The notes: generated by a model not told the origin, from the sequence alone. 64,000 bases of DNA from Shewanella electrica (GCF_022321485.1 NZ_JAKOGG010000015.1:1-64000), one strand, 5' to 3'. Shown: positions 28,878 through 39,073, numbered from the stretch's first letter. Numbers and translations are program-made.

Positions 28878-30215
28878 ATGCGGTTTATCTGGTTGTTGTG
28901 TCTCAGTTGTTTAACGACTTCGGCGTTTGCCCAGCCGGCAGACGCTGCCAAGGAAGCTTTGCGTGAACAGTTACAAATGTTGGCATTATTGCCACAGCAG
29001 GGGGGGGCCACGACCCTGCGCGTTGTGCCTGAGCAGCGTGACAATACCACGGATTTTTCTGAGGCTGAACTCCAGCAAACGCTCCATCAATTCTGGTTAT
29101 CTCATGGCGTAGAGCTTGATGATAGTCGGCAGTTGTTGACCGATGAATTCTACCGCGTCAACGCTCGCGTCACTCAACTACTCGCATTGCATGAGCAGCA
29201 AGTATGGTTGCCTCTTGCCCCCGGCGGTTGGTTACGACCAGGCGATAATCATCGTGATATTCCCGCAATAGCGCAGCGACTCGCTTTGCTTGGCGATCTT
29301 ACCTCAGCTCCTACAACCGAATATGATTACTCTGACGAACTTGCCGATGCCGTGCGTCATTTTCAACGCCGCCATGGTTTAAAAGTGGATGGAGTGATTG
29401 GTTCCGAAACCTTATATTGGCTCAACGTCACGCCGTTACAGCGTGCGACTTTGCTAGTAAAGGTCTATGTTGAACAAACTGCGCTACGTTACCAGCTACC
29501 GGCACAATATGTATTGGTTAATGTGCCCGCCTATGAGCTTGAATTTGTAAATGATGGTCAGCTAGTGCTGCAGTCAAAGGTGGTTGTGGGGCTGCCATAT
29601 CGACAAACCCCTATGTTGCAAAGCGAAATTACCAGTGTGGTGCTGAATCCTCGTTGGCACGTACCGCGCAGCATCGTCCGGCGCAATTTGCTGCCGCATA
29701 TTCGTAAAGACAGCAACTATCTGGAGCAGCAAGCTTTCGACGTGTACGACTTACAAGGGCAACAAATCCCCTTGGCGGACGTGGATTGGTCTGAACAGGC
29801 TTATGGACGCTTTCCTTATCGTTTAGTGCAACGGCCCGGTGAACACAATGCGCTTGGGCGATATAAATTTCATTTTGCTAATGGTTTCGATGTGTATTTA
29901 CACGATACGCCCGAAAAGTCACTATTTGCTAAATCTCAGCGAGCATTATCCTCTGGCTGTGTCAGGGTGGAAAAGGCCGCTGAGTTGGCACAGTGGCTTG
30001 GTGAACATGTTGTTGCTGACGCAAGAAAATGGCAGCAAATGCAATACGATTACACTACCACGCAATGGTTTAAGTTACGGCAACGTATTCCGGTTTATAT
30101 CGTTTATTGGACGGCATGGGTCAATGAGCAGGGGATTGCCGAGTTTCGACCAGATATCTATAACAAGGAGCCGCTAGCGGCTCCGGCAGTCCATTCTGAA
30201 ACGCACGGCGATTAA
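28878..30215 (+). CDS. L,D-transpeptidase (YcbB/LdtD-like)
   Basis: This periplasmic enzyme should form 3-3 cross-links between diaminopimelate residues of peptidoglycan. From ATG 28878 it has 445 residues: a signal peptide (MRFIWLLCLSCLTTSAFA), a peptidoglycan-binding domain (about 150-180, AVRHFQRRHGLKVDGVIG), and a YkuD catalytic domain with the motif HDTPEK...SSGCVRV and nucleophile C361. AGGA lies 8 bases before this ATG. YcbB of E. coli is longer (615 residues). The mepK-like gene follows after 392 bases that contain a repeat element, and may once have been directly adjacent. Confidence 0.9.
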   Translation: MRFIWLLCLSCLTTSAFAQPADAAKEALREQLQMLALLPQQGGATTLRVVPEQRDNTTDFSEAELQQTLHQFWLSHGVELDDSRQLLTDEFYRVNARVTQLLALHEQQVWLPLAPGGWLRPGDNHRDIPAIAQRLALLGDLTSAPTTEYDYSDELADAVRHFQRRHGLKVDGVIGSETLYWLNVTPLQRATLLVKVYVEQTALRYQLPAQYVLVNVPAYELEFVNDGQLVLQSKVVVGLPYRQTPMLQSEITSVVLNPRWHVPRSIVRRNLLPHIRKDSNYLEQQAFDVYDLQGQQIPLADVDWSEQAYGRFPYRLVQRPGEHNALGRYKFHFANGFDVYLHDTPEKSLFAKSQRALSSGCVRVEKAAELAQWLGEHVVADARKWQQMQYDYTTTQWFKLRQRIPVYIVYWTAWVNEQGIAEFRPDIYNKEPLAAPAVHSETHGD

Positions 30216-30244
30216 AGTGGCTTTTCTGGCATTTCATTAAACGT

Positions 30245-30509
30245 CAGGGGTTGTTGAACGGCGGTGTTTAATTTTTGTTCAAATCAAACGCATTAGGAAC
30301 GAGATACGGTCAGTGCGGTTTAGTCAACTAAGCAAGCTGGGCAACAAAGTTCGGGAGGCGTTTAAATGACCCCTTCAGGCAGCGTCAGAGCGCAATTTAT
30401 GCGGCGTTAGCTGCTGTTGATGGAGCATAACTCCACGGCAAATCACCTGTCTTGCTTAAATCACGCTCTGTCAGCGGCCAAAATAACCAGTAAAGGTCAG
30501 CAGCCCCTC
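30245..30509 (+). mobile_element. MITE-like element, full-length but diverged copy
   Basis: The 265-base segment aligns over its full length with the element at 44113-44379. It shares GTGTTTAATTTTTGTTCAAA, TTAGTCAACTAAGCAAGCTG, CAACAAAGTTC, GGAGGCGTTTAAATGA, the CAGAGCG / CACGCTCTG internal repeat and a terminal CAGCCCC. The inverted ends have decayed (AGGGGTTGTTGAAC versus GGTCAGCAGCCCCT). No coding capacity is seen. It lies between the L,D-transpeptidase and mepK genes. Confidence 0.85.
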
Positions 30510-30607
30510 ATCACCAAAGCATGATTTTTTACGATCTTGCTTGACCTCAATCGCAATGATGGTTACTTTCTGAACGCTTTCCCGTTGTTGAAGAGGTAAT
30601 TTATCCG

Positions 30608-31156
30608 GTGTCTTTATCCTGTCCCATTCGTCGCCAATTATTAAAAGGTATAGGCGGCGCGGCACTTGTATCGTTAGTGCCAACGCAAGCTTTCGCTAGT
30701 CGCTCAACTCAAGGAAGTCGATTTTTGAGCTTTTATAACATCCACACCGGTGAGCATCAGCAAGGTACTTATTGGGAAAAGGGCGGTTATGTTGGGGATA
30801 CACTGGCGTCTTTTAATAATTTGATGCGCGATCATCGGCAGAATATTGAAGCACCGATGGACAAGCGGGTATTTGATATTATCTACCAGTTGCAGCAGAA
30901 ACTGGGCACGGACAAACAAGTGAATGTGATCTCTGGTTACCGTTCTCCAAAAACCAATGCGATGTTATCGGCCCGTAGTAGTGGCGTAGCCAAGAAAAGT
31001 TATCATATGAAAGGCATGGCGGTTGACCTGTGTATTCCCGGCGTTTCTCTCAAAGATGTACGACAAGCGGCATTGCAGTTGAACTTAGGCGGTGTGGGTT
31101 ATTACCCCAAGTCTGGTTTTATTCACGTGGATTGTGGCCCCGTGCGTCGCTGGTAG
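30608..31156 (+). CDS. mepK: Murein DD-endopeptidase MepK (YcbK, DUF882)
   Basis: E. coli MepK cleaves peptidoglycan cross-links, including the 3-3 links made by L,D-transpeptidases. The 182-residue length equals that of E. coli MepK and the zinc ligands fall at the same positions: H133 and D140 (SYHMKGMAVDLC) and H173 (FIHVDCG). A twin-arginine signal (IRRQLLKGIGGAALV) indicates Tat export. Translation starts at GTG (30608), with GAGG about 11 bases upstream. Its pairing with an L,D-transpeptidase gene points to joint remodelling of 3-3 cross-links. Confidence 0.93.
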   Translation: MSLSCPIRRQLLKGIGGAALVSLVPTQAFASRSTQGSRFLSFYNIHTGEHQQGTYWEKGGYVGDTLASFNNLMRDHRQNIEAPMDKRVFDIIYQLQQKLGTDKQVNVISGYRSPKTNAMLSARSSGVAKKSYHMKGMAVDLCIPGVSLKDVRQAALQLNLGGVGYYPKSGFIHVDCGPVRRW

Positions 31157-31268
31157 CGATTAGTGATTGTTGGCTGCTGGACATCGTGTTATTATCCGCG
31201 CGCATTTTCATAGGTTGCCGTTGGTCGAAAGCGGTAACCCGTATTTACTTATAAAAGAGAGTATTATT

Positions 31269-31562
31269 ATGTCTTATACAATTCCAGCTGCTATCCGCAC
31301 TGAAATCGGGAAAGGTTCGAGCCGCCGCCTGCGCCGTGAGGGTAAAGTTCCAGCTGTTATCTACGGTACTGGTTCAGGTAAAGAGCCTGTATCTATTGTG
31401 TTGGATCACAAAGATATCATCAACATCCAAACCAATGATGACTTTTACACTAGCGTTCTGACTATCGTTCTGGACGGTAAAGAAGTTTCTGTACGTGCAC
31501 AAGCTATGCAACGTCACGTATTTAAACCAATCGTTGAACACGTTGATTTTGTATACGCCTAA
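31269..31562 (+). CDS. rplY: 50S ribosomal protein L25
   Basis: L25 binds 5S rRNA. From ATG 31269 it has 97 residues (E. coli 94), a single-domain short form without the Ctc extension. It shows [24 protein letters not shown] (split here as [13 protein letters not shown] and [11 protein letters not shown]) near the start and a C-terminal HVDFVYA. The frame is open a further 34 codons upstream, but the inner start, behind AAAGAGAG, agrees with the family. It is a single gene ending in a strong terminator. Confidence 0.96.
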   Translation: MSYTIPAAIRTEIGKGSSRRLRREGKVPAVIYGTGSGKEPVSIVLDHKDIINIQTNDDFYTSVLTIVLDGKEVSVRAQAMQRHVFKPIVEHVDFVYA

Positions 31563-31577
31563 TTAGAAGTATGCAAT

Positions 31578-31604
31578 AAAAGGCGCCCAATGGGCGCCTT
31601 TTTA
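31578..31604 (+). terminator. Rho-independent terminator of rplY
   Basis: AAAGGCGCCC-AAT-GGGCGCCTTT followed by TT; the stem is ten base pairs. Confidence 0.9.
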
Positions 31605-31691
31605 ATGTTTGCGATTTGGCACAACTCCGTTGGCAACAGATTTGTGCTTTAGCATGTTGGTCGACACACACTAAACAGTAGGTGGCGTGGG

Positions 31692-34600
31692 TTAATCATC
31701 GTCGGTATCAATATCAAATGAATAATAGATATCGAGCGACTGGCTAACCGTGCTGGACACCGACTCCAAATACAACTGCGACAGCAGATAATAGCGAACG
31801 GTGACTTCATAGCCGGGCGTAAATACCCCCACACCGTACTTCAGCATCAAATCTTTACCGATATAACCGCTGATCGCCACTTTGCCCTCGTTATCGGTAT
31901 CAAGTTGCACATTATTAAAGCCAAACATCTCTACAAGGCTAGCAGCCGTGTTGCTGATATTGCTCATGGCGCCACCACCGCCACTAAATTGGCTGCCAAG
32001 AGAGATTGCGGCACCAACCATCATACTGCTGTTGTCCTCAGAGCTATCAAAGCCTTTGCCCTGCAAAATGTATGACAGCACTTCCGCTTGTTCGCGGGAC
32101 GGTTCGGAAAACAGCACAACCTCCGGTTTAAGCGCATTACCGGTAATGCGTACGCCTGCGACTAAATCTTCATCTTTGATTTCGCGGATCGCTTCAATAT
32201 TGAGTGAGGGCACTTGCGGTGGGCCAATAAACTGTAACTCGCCACGCGAGATGGTCAACGTTTGGCTCATGAACTTGTAAGTACCATCTTTTAAGTTGAT
32301 GTTGCCGTAGACTTGCGCGGGTTTCCCCGCAGACTGTTTGAGGTTGACCGTACCAGTTAGCAAGGATTTGAGACCATAGCCATCAATCGATAACTTGTTG
32401 CCAATCGACACGTTAATGTCTGCGGTAATTGGTGTCGCGGTTTTTTGAGCCGCTTGTTGCGCTTGAGCATCATCGAACACGACATCCTGAGATACACCGA
32501 CACCACCTGCGGGCAGCGGCACGATGGTAATCGAGCCCGATGGAATATTCACATTACCGCTGACATGGATGGCATCGCCGAGATTGATGGTTAAATCGGG
32601 TGATACATCAACAATCGCCAGCGGTGGTTGGATGACGGTAAGCTCCTTACCGTTCACTTTTATAGTGCCGCTAGGCTTGCCCGTCGACCAAGCGATATCG
32701 CCAGTGACACTGCCGCTGCCTTTACCCATATGCCAGCCGCCGTCGAGCGACATACTCTGACCGTCGAATTGCGCGGTAACGGCTAGCTCATCAATCTTAG
32801 TGGGGTTGGCACTCAGCACTAGCGCGCCTTTTTGCAATTTTGCTTCGCCGCTGACTTGCGGTTGCGCCAAATTACCCGCTAGGCCCAAATCTGCCGTGAG
32901 TAAGCCTTCAAGGGTTTGGAATTGGGGAATCACTTGTTCAAAGAACTTGAGATTAAACCGCTCTAGCTGCACCTGGCCTTGCAAGGTATGTTCTGGCGCG
33001 GTGGCAATATCAATGGCAGCGTTAACTTTGGCCAGTTCGCCAGCATCAAAGGTGGCTTTGGTATGTAACCAATCTTCATCAAGAATGGCGCTGATCTGTC
33101 CCGCTTGATACTGCACGGTTTCACTGTTTTTGGTCTGTTGGGTAAAAGTAATCACCCCGGGGGCCAGATCCAGTTGCACTTTGGCGGTAGGTTTAGCTTT
33201 GGGCGGCAGTTTGATGCTGGCGTCCATGCTGGCTTCACCTTGCCACTGAATGCCTTCAGGCAAAAAGGCGGCGAGGGCGGTGGCGGGTTTGCCCGCATAA
33301 TGCAGCTCTATTTGCGGATTGGCCAGATCTATCGCCTGTTTGAGACACACTTGGTTATCGGTAGCACTGAGGCAAAATGGCGAGACTTTGCCTTGCGCCG
33401 TAGTCTGTTGCCAATCGACCACAAGCGGGGCATCGAGCTGCCAATGACCGGCTTTACCTTGGGTGCTCAGTTCATTGAGGGTCAATTGCAGCTGTTGCTG
33501 TTTGGCATCATATTGATTGCGGCCAGCCAGTGACACACCGTTGTCACCCTCAAGTGCTAACTGAAAGCGCTGTTCACTGAGATCACCTTGCAGCTGCGCG
33601 TTGAGACGGCCAAACAGCTGTTGCTGTAGTTCGATCTCACCCGTGTTGAGCTTTACATCAAATTGATGATTGTTGAACGGCTGATAATGACCATTGAGAT
33701 CGACTTCGGCGACTTTATAACTTTGCCAGCCTGCATTGAGTAATTTGCCGTTGAGATTGATCTGCGGTTGCTCTGCTGCGCCAGACACATTGACCGTAGT
33801 GCTGAAGTTGCCAAACGCATTTGGTAACCACTGCGCCAAATCAGGTATGGTCACTGAGCCGTTAATGTCCCACTTATTGCCAGCATTGCCATGTAGGTAT
33901 AACCGACTATTGAGTGCGGTGAGCGTCAGTCCGTTAGAGTGAATCGCTAAACTGTCATCGGCTTGCACATCACCAAGTAGCGCAAACGGCAGTTGATCGG
34001 CGCTGCCTCGAAGCGCTACTTGTGACACTTTTACCTGCCAATGGCCGTCGCGATAATAACCCTCAGTGGCTAATGGCCCAGCGATATCACTATCGGGAAG
34101 CCGTAATTGCTCGGTGTCTGCCGCAGAACTGACTAAATGGATGGCACCCAAATTCAATTGTGATAACTGGGTATTGAGTTGCCACGTAACGCCGTTTGCG
34201 TAATCGAGCGAGCCGTTGATATCGATTGCGCCTGCTGAGGTGGTGACCGCAAGATTTTCGAGGGCGAGCTGTTGCTGTTGGTGCTTCACTGCACCATTGA
34301 TCTGCAACGCTTCCACAAACGGACTGAACAATTTACCGCTCAATTGCGCTTGCTGGGCCGCCAGTGAACCTTCACTCGACAAGGTGAGGTTTTCGGCCCG
34401 ATATTCCGGTTGATTAAAGGGCCATTGCAGATGTGTCGCATTCATGTCGATACGATAGGGCAGCTTGGCATCGGTTAAGTTGCTATGGGCGCTAAGTTGC
34501 CCTTGCTGCGTGCCATCTAACGTTGCTGTGAGATTGAGGTCTGCCAAATTGCCGTTAATAGCGAGTTGCGCATCCTGCACAATTGGCTCATCTGTCATCG

Positions 34601-35534
34601 GCAGGTGAGTCATCGACACTTGCGCTTCAAGTGCTAGTGGATATTGCTCGCTTAGCGTCGCTTCGCCTTTGATGGAAATCGCGCCGCTATCATGTACTAA
34701 TGTCAGCTGACCGAGATCAATCTGACTGCCGTTAATATCGGCAAGTAGCACCAATAACGGAAAGTTTTCGGTCGTATCGCCGAGTTTTAGTTGTGTATTT
34801 TCGAGCCGAGCCATCTCCACGCTGATGGGAAATGGCAAACTGATACTCGGCAATGTGGCGAGTGGCCACTCATCGTAAGGGGGAGCTTCGTCGGCAGTCG
34901 GGGCAATTGGATCGAGCAGCAACTGATTGCCGACCAAGCGTTCGACGACTAGACCATCATTATCCCAATGAGCACTGAGGTCGATTTGAGAAGCTTGATA
35001 ACGGGTCTGATTAATACTGACATCAATGTTGCTCAAGTTGGCACTGCTAAGCGCGATAGTGACCGGCAGCTTAAAACCGGTTGATTCGTTTTGCTCTAAT
35101 GTCGGTACTGGCGTGATGTCCTCAGCCACTGCTGCTGACTCGGTCGCTGTACTGGTAAAACTTACCGTAATATCAGCTGCTTTAATCGCATCAACACACA
35201 CGCCGCCTTTCAACAAACACCACGGACGCCAATTTAATTGCAGTTGTTTTAACGCGACGCTAGTCGAATCATTTCGCCATTGAATATCCTCAAGCCCTAG
35301 CTCACCGTTGAGCGTGCCGCTGGCGTAACTCACCGACAAACCGGGCACAAAGCTATCGGCCAGCCACACGCCAAATTTACTGCCAATCGGTGTAGATACT
35401 ACCAGAGCGATGATAAGTAGCAGCAACAGTGGGACATAAACAACACTGCGTACCAGCGCTTTAATGGTGCGACGAAGCCGAACAGCACCACGGGTGAGTG
35501 GCGTGACCGGATTAGGTTGTTCGCTCTGGCTCAT
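31692..35534 (-). CDS. tamB: Translocation and assembly module protein TamB
   Basis: TamB spans the periplasm as a long beta-groove that works with TamA in outer membrane protein assembly and lipid transport. The 1280-residue protein (E. coli 1259) has an N-terminal membrane anchor (about 26-48, SVVYVPLLLLLIIALVVSTP), then a very long region of beta-strand-like repeats with alternating hydrophobic residues, and a C-terminal DUF490 domain (about 940-1280) ending in YYSFDIDTDDD. Its ATG overlaps the tamA stop by 4 bases, so the pair is translationally coupled. Confidence 0.95.
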   Translation of the reverse strand: MSQSEQPNPVTPLTRGAVRLRRTIKALVRSVVYVPLLLLLIIALVVSTPIGSKFGVWLADSFVPGLSVSYASGTLNGELGLEDIQWRNDSTSVALKQLQLNWRPWCLLKGGVCVDAIKAADITVSFTSTATESAAVAEDITPVPTLEQNESTGFKLPVTIALSSANLSNIDVSINQTRYQASQIDLSAHWDNDGLVVERLVGNQLLLDPIAPTADEAPPYDEWPLATLPSISLPFPISVEMARLENTQLKLGDTTENFPLLVLLADINGSQIDLGQLTLVHDSGAISIKGEATLSEQYPLALEAQVSMTHLPMTDEPIVQDAQLAINGNLADLNLTATLDGTQQGQLSAHSNLTDAKLPYRIDMNATHLQWPFNQPEYRAENLTLSSEGSLAAQQAQLSGKLFSPFVEALQINGAVKHQQQQLALENLAVTTSAGAIDINGSLDYANGVTWQLNTQLSQLNLGAIHLVSSAADTEQLRLPDSDIAGPLATEGYYRDGHWQVKVSQVALRGSADQLPFALLGDVQADDSLAIHSNGLTLTALNSRLYLHGNAGNKWDINGSVTIPDLAQWLPNAFGNFSTTVNVSGAAEQPQINLNGKLLNAGWQSYKVAEVDLNGHYQPFNNHQFDVKLNTGEIELQQQLFGRLNAQLQGDLSEQRFQLALEGDNGVSLAGRNQYDAKQQQLQLTLNELSTQGKAGHWQLDAPLVVDWQQTTAQGKVSPFCLSATDNQVCLKQAIDLANPQIELHYAGKPATALAAFLPEGIQWQGEASMDASIKLPPKAKPTAKVQLDLAPGVITFTQQTKNSETVQYQAGQISAILDEDWLHTKATFDAGELAKVNAAIDIATAPEHTLQGQVQLERFNLKFFEQVIPQFQTLEGLLTADLGLAGNLAQPQVSGEAKLQKGALVLSANPTKIDELAVTAQFDGQSMSLDGGWHMGKGSGSVTGDIAWSTGKPSGTIKVNGKELTVIQPPLAIVDVSPDLTINLGDAIHVSGNVNIPSGSITIVPLPAGGVGVSQDVVFDDAQAQQAAQKTATPITADINVSIGNKLSIDGYGLKSLLTGTVNLKQSAGKPAQVYGNINLKDGTYKFMSQTLTISRGELQFIGPPQVPSLNIEAIREIKDEDLVAGVRITGNALKPEVVLFSEPSREQAEVLSYILQGKGFDSSEDNSSMMVGAAISLGSQFSGGGGAMSNISNTAASLVEMFGFNNVQLDTDNEGKVAISGYIGKDLMLKYGVGVFTPGYEVTVRYYLLSQLYLESVSSTVSQSLDIYYSFDIDTDDD

Positions 35535-37387
35535 AGTTCGGTCCCCATGGTGAGGTGAATACGCCAGGTGCCGTAATCAATCTGCGGATGTCTCACACCA
35601 AAGCCAACATCAAATTTAATCGGGCCGAGGGGCGAGATCCAATGCACACCGCCGCCAACGGAAACTACAGGGTCGAACTGACCAACATCAAAGGCATTAC
35701 CGCCATCAACAAAGGTGGCCACGCGCCATGTCGGCGTCACGTAGTATTGATATTCCAAACTGCCTACCGCCAGATAGCGGCCCCCAATCACTTGGCGGCT
35801 CGGCACGCCATCGCTATTGGTATATTCGATAAACGGGCCGAGTTCTTGATAGCTAAAACCGCGAATGCTCTGATCGCCACCGGCAAAATAACGCAGTGAC
35901 GGCGGGATATCGGCCAAGTCGCTATCTTTGGCAAGGTTGACGCCTAAATCTAATCTCGATACAAAACGGTGTTTATCAAACAAGGTTTCAATCCATTTGA
36001 ACTGTGCTTGCATGCGGGTGAGACGGGCATCGGAACCGAGTACCGGGTCGGTATACTCCACACTGTAAAGCTGACGATAGCCAGATTTAGGATCTAGGCT
36101 ATTATCGCTGCGCACGGTTTTACTGATACTACTACCGAGCAATAAGAACATCGGGTTGTAATAGGTATCAGACTGGTTATAGCTCTCTTGCAATACGTTG
36201 ACCGAGTAGGAAAACAACCAACCGCTGATGCGTTTGTTACGAGCCACCCCAAGGATCTTTTTACGTGACTCTAACTCACCTGAATTACGATATTCGCCGC
36301 GTTCATCATTAAAGGTTTGGGTAACGCCGTATTTGTCCCACAACATGCCCGCTTTAATCTGCAACTGATCATCAAGCGGATCGGATAACGGAATGGTGTA
36401 GGTAAACAACGCTTTGGGGCGTTCTGGCGACCACTCTAAACTGCTTTCTAATGAATGCCCATGGTCATTGACTTGTGGCGTTTTCCACACCAATTTAACG
36501 CGAGGTTCCAGCTCGTTATTGCTATTGTTACCAAAATCCGCCCCCAGACCGATTTGCACTGAGTGGTCTGGCTTGGGGGTAAGTTCCGCTTTGATCGGGA
36601 CATAATCGTTATCCAGTTTATCAAGCTGCGGCAACACCTTGATTGAGGTGAAATAGCCGGTATCTAACAAGCGCTGGTTGAGTGCGGCGATACGACGGGT
36701 ACTGTAATTGGCATGCTCTTTAAACGGTACTAATTTATCAAGCAATTCAGGATCTAGCGTTGAACCTTCAAAGTTGATGTCACCAAAGTGATAGCGATTG
36801 CCAGAAGCAAATTCGAGGTTGATTTGTGCAGTATTAAATTCGCGGTTTACGCGGATCTCCGCTTGCGTGTAATGCCCATCAAAATAGCCGCGCGAAAAGG
36901 CCAGCGCCGACAGCTGCGATTTCACCTGTTCATAATTACCGTGATTGAGTGTGTCCCCCGGCTTCATCTTGATCGAGTCAAGCCAGTTGTTGAACAGACG
37001 GTCTTCTAATAACTCGCCGTTAACGCGAATATTGACCCACTGCAAGCGGGTCACTTCACCGGGGGTGATCTCCAGCTTGAGTTGCCATGGGCCGTTGACG
37101 GGACGCTGCACCGTTTGTTTTACTCGGCCGTGATAGTAGCCCAGCGATTGCAGTGCATCATCGACATTGTCTTCCACGTTAAACAGATAGGCATCACGCT
37201 GTGCGTCGGTGGTGGGCAACTGGCCTAAATAGGCTTGCACATTGCGCCGTAAGGCACCGTCGACCCCAGCGATTTCTAGCTTCAACAGATTATCCGCGGC
37301 AACAGCAGCAAAAGGACTACTACTTGCGAGGCACAAGCAAACGAGTGAAATTTTGGCGCGTGGATTGTGTACAGACAAAAAGGACAA
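35531..37387 (-). CDS. tamA: Translocation and assembly module protein TamA
   Basis: TamA is an Omp85-family outer membrane barrel. The 618-residue protein has a signal peptide (ending about residue 31, FAAVAA), three POTRA domains (about 33-280) and a 16-strand barrel. The conserved Omp85 motif is seen as RYFAGGDQSIRGFSYQELGP (about 505-525), and the C-terminus is a typical barrel end. It is followed by tamB with an ATGA overlap. The first start shown is the likely one, but its ribosome binding site is weak. Confidence 0.95.
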   Translation of the reverse strand: MSFLSVHNPRAKISLVCLCLASSSPFAAVAADNLLKLEIAGVDGALRRNVQAYLGQLPTTDAQRDAYLFNVEDNVDDALQSLGYYHGRVKQTVQRPVNGPWQLKLEITPGEVTRLQWVNIRVNGELLEDRLFNNWLDSIKMKPGDTLNHGNYEQVKSQLSALAFSRGYFDGHYTQAEIRVNREFNTAQINLEFASGNRYHFGDINFEGSTLDPELLDKLVPFKEHANYSTRRIAALNQRLLDTGYFTSIKVLPQLDKLDNDYVPIKAELTPKPDHSVQIGLGADFGNNSNNELEPRVKLVWKTPQVNDHGHSLESSLEWSPERPKALFTYTIPLSDPLDDQLQIKAGMLWDKYGVTQTFNDERGEYRNSGELESRKKILGVARNKRISGWLFSYSVNVLQESYNQSDTYYNPMFLLLGSSISKTVRSDNSLDPKSGYRQLYSVEYTDPVLGSDARLTRMQAQFKWIETLFDKHRFVSRLDLGVNLAKDSDLADIPPSLRYFAGGDQSIRGFSYQELGPFIEYTNSDGVPSRQVIGGRYLAVGSLEYQYYVTPTWRVATFVDGGNAFDVGQFDPVVSVGGGVHWISPLGPIKFDVGFGVRHPQIDYGTWRIHLTMGTEL

Positions 37388-37513
37388 CCATGGTCTATAA
37401 GAATTTCCCTAACTAATATTGTGAACCGTAATGCGATAATCAGGCAAGTCACAGATTGTAATTGCTCCAAAAAGTCGCTACAAAATAGGCAGTTGTTAAC
37501 AGGGATGCAAAAA

Positions 37514-38539
37514 ATGAAATCCACGCTTAAAACCGTTGTTGCCGCATTAGCTTTGATGAGTTCCACTGCGGCATTTGCTGCTGATGCGCCATTTTCTATT
37601 GTTATTCATGGTGGTGCGGGCACCATCTCCAAAGCGCATCTTAGCGAAGAACAGATTAAAACGTATAAAGCTAAGCTGACCGAAGCCGTCAATGCCGGAT
37701 ATGCGGTACTCGAAAAAGGCGGCACCAGCCTCGATGCCATTCAAACCGCGATTAACATTCTTGAATCTAGCCCGTTATTTAATGCAGGCACTGGCGCGGT
37801 CTACACTTGGGACGGCAAACATGAAATGGATGCGTCAATCATGGATGGTGCAACCATGAACGCCGGTGCGGTGGCGGGTGTGAGCCATATTGAACATCCC
37901 ATCGATCTCGCGCGAGCAGTGATGGAAAAATCGGAACATGTGATGTTATCTGGCAGTGGTGCGGAAGAGTTTGCCTTAACCCAAGGCTTTAAATTAGTTC
38001 CGGCCAATAGTTTTGACACCGAACAGCGTTATAACCAATTGCTGGATGCCAAAGCCAAGATTACTGCCGCCGAGAAACATGACTTTCAAGCAAAGGTTGA
38101 TCCGCTCGACTTAGATTACAAATTTGGCACCGTCGGCGCGGTTGCGTTAGATAAACAAGGCAACCTCGCCGCGGCCACCTCTACGGGCGGCATGACGGCC
38201 AAACGTTTTGGTCGCATCGGAGATTCACCGATTATTGGCGCCGGCACTTACGCCGAAAATGGCGTGTGTGCCGTATCGGCCACCGGCCACGGCGAGTACT
38301 TTATTCGCTATCACGTGACCGGCGATATCTGCGCCCGAGTGAAATATCAGCATCAGTCGATCATTGCCGCCGCTGACGAAGTTATCAATAACCGTCTAGC
38401 CAAAGCTGGCGGCAGTGGCGGTGTGATTGCGCTTGATGAACATGGCAACGTGGCCACCTTGTTTAATACCGAAGGCATGTATCGCGCCAGCCGCAAGAGA
38501 GGTGAGCAACCGATGGTGATGATCTGGCGCGAAGAGTAA
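37514..38539 (+). CDS. iaaA: Isoaspartyl peptidase/L-asparaginase, exported
   Basis: This Ntn-hydrolase cleaves beta-aspartyl dipeptides and asparagine. The start at 37514, behind AGGGA, gives 341 residues with a clear signal peptide (MKSTLKTVVAALALMSSTAA), so it acts in the periplasm, unlike the cytoplasmic E. coli enzyme. The nucleophile is T206 in KFGTVGAVALD, where autocleavage into two subunits should occur; STGGMTAKRFGRIGDSP and GTYAENG follow as in the family. The frame runs 49 codons further upstream but overlaps the tamA 5' end and has no use there. Confidence 0.93.
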   Translation: MKSTLKTVVAALALMSSTAAFAADAPFSIVIHGGAGTISKAHLSEEQIKTYKAKLTEAVNAGYAVLEKGGTSLDAIQTAINILESSPLFNAGTGAVYTWDGKHEMDASIMDGATMNAGAVAGVSHIEHPIDLARAVMEKSEHVMLSGSGAEEFALTQGFKLVPANSFDTEQRYNQLLDAKAKITAAEKHDFQAKVDPLDLDYKFGTVGAVALDKQGNLAAATSTGGMTAKRFGRIGDSPIIGAGTYAENGVCAVSATGHGEYFIRYHVTGDICARVKYQHQSIIAAADEVINNRLAKAGGSGGVIALDEHGNVATLFNTEGMYRASRKRGEQPMVMIWREE

Positions 38540-38617
38540 TCGGCAGCAGAAGTCCCACCATCGTCGCAAATGCCGACTACACTTAACGTTGAGACATTTG
38601 CTTTCGTTGGGGGACAC

Positions 38618-39034
38618 ATGGACTCACTAAAAGTCAAAGACTTTATGGATCGCTTTCCGGTAAAGCTATCCGCAGATATGACCATTGCCGAGGCGGTGGA
38701 ATTGTTGCTGAAAGAGCATAAGCCGGGGGCGCCAGTGGTGGCCGCAAATGGCCACTTGGTTGGGTTCTTATCTCAACAAGACTGTATTGGAGCCATGCTA
38801 AAAAGCAGTTATTACTGCGATTTAGCCGACATGGTAAAAGATCGCATGCGCACCGATGTATTATCGGTATCGCCAGATTATAGTGTGCTGTTACTGGCGG
38901 AGCAGATGCTAGGCAACAAACCGAAAATCTACCCGGTGGTAGACCATGGGCAGGTGGTTGGCGTAATTGATAGGTTTCATATTCTGTCGGCAGTAAACGG
39001 CTATATGAAACAATGTTATACCGCACCGGTCTAG
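38618..39034 (+). CDS. CBS domain-pair protein
   Basis: The 138-residue protein (from ATG 38618, behind GGGGGA) is a bare pair of CBS domains: KVKDFMDRFPVKLSADMTIAEAVE with GAPVVAANGHLVGFLSQQD, and VKDRMRTDVLSVSPDYSV with YPVVDHGQVVGVIDRFHIL (each in two pieces). Such modules bind adenine nucleotides and sense energy state. No effector domain is attached and the partner is unknown. A frame of 16 more codons upstream is unlikely to be used. It has its own terminator. Confidence 0.88.
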   Translation: MDSLKVKDFMDRFPVKLSADMTIAEAVELLLKEHKPGAPVVAANGHLVGFLSQQDCIGAMLKSSYYCDLADMVKDRMRTDVLSVSPDYSVLLLAEQMLGNKPKIYPVVDHGQVVGVIDRFHILSAVNGYMKQCYTAPV

Positions 39035-39073
39035 CGCGATTACTGGGCCAGAATTAGCCCATAGTAGTATTCA

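Noticed and set aside
30471-30683. 70-codon minus-strand frame over the mepK start
   Set aside because: It is antisense to mepK and partly inside the repeat element; no support as a gene.
33105-33533. 142-codon plus-strand frame inside tamB
   Set aside because: It is antisense to a well-supported 1280-residue gene; long shadow frames are expected in tamB because of its composition.
38396-39026. Minus-strand frames over the CBS-domain gene
   Set aside because: No ribosome binding site or domain; shadows of the CBS gene.
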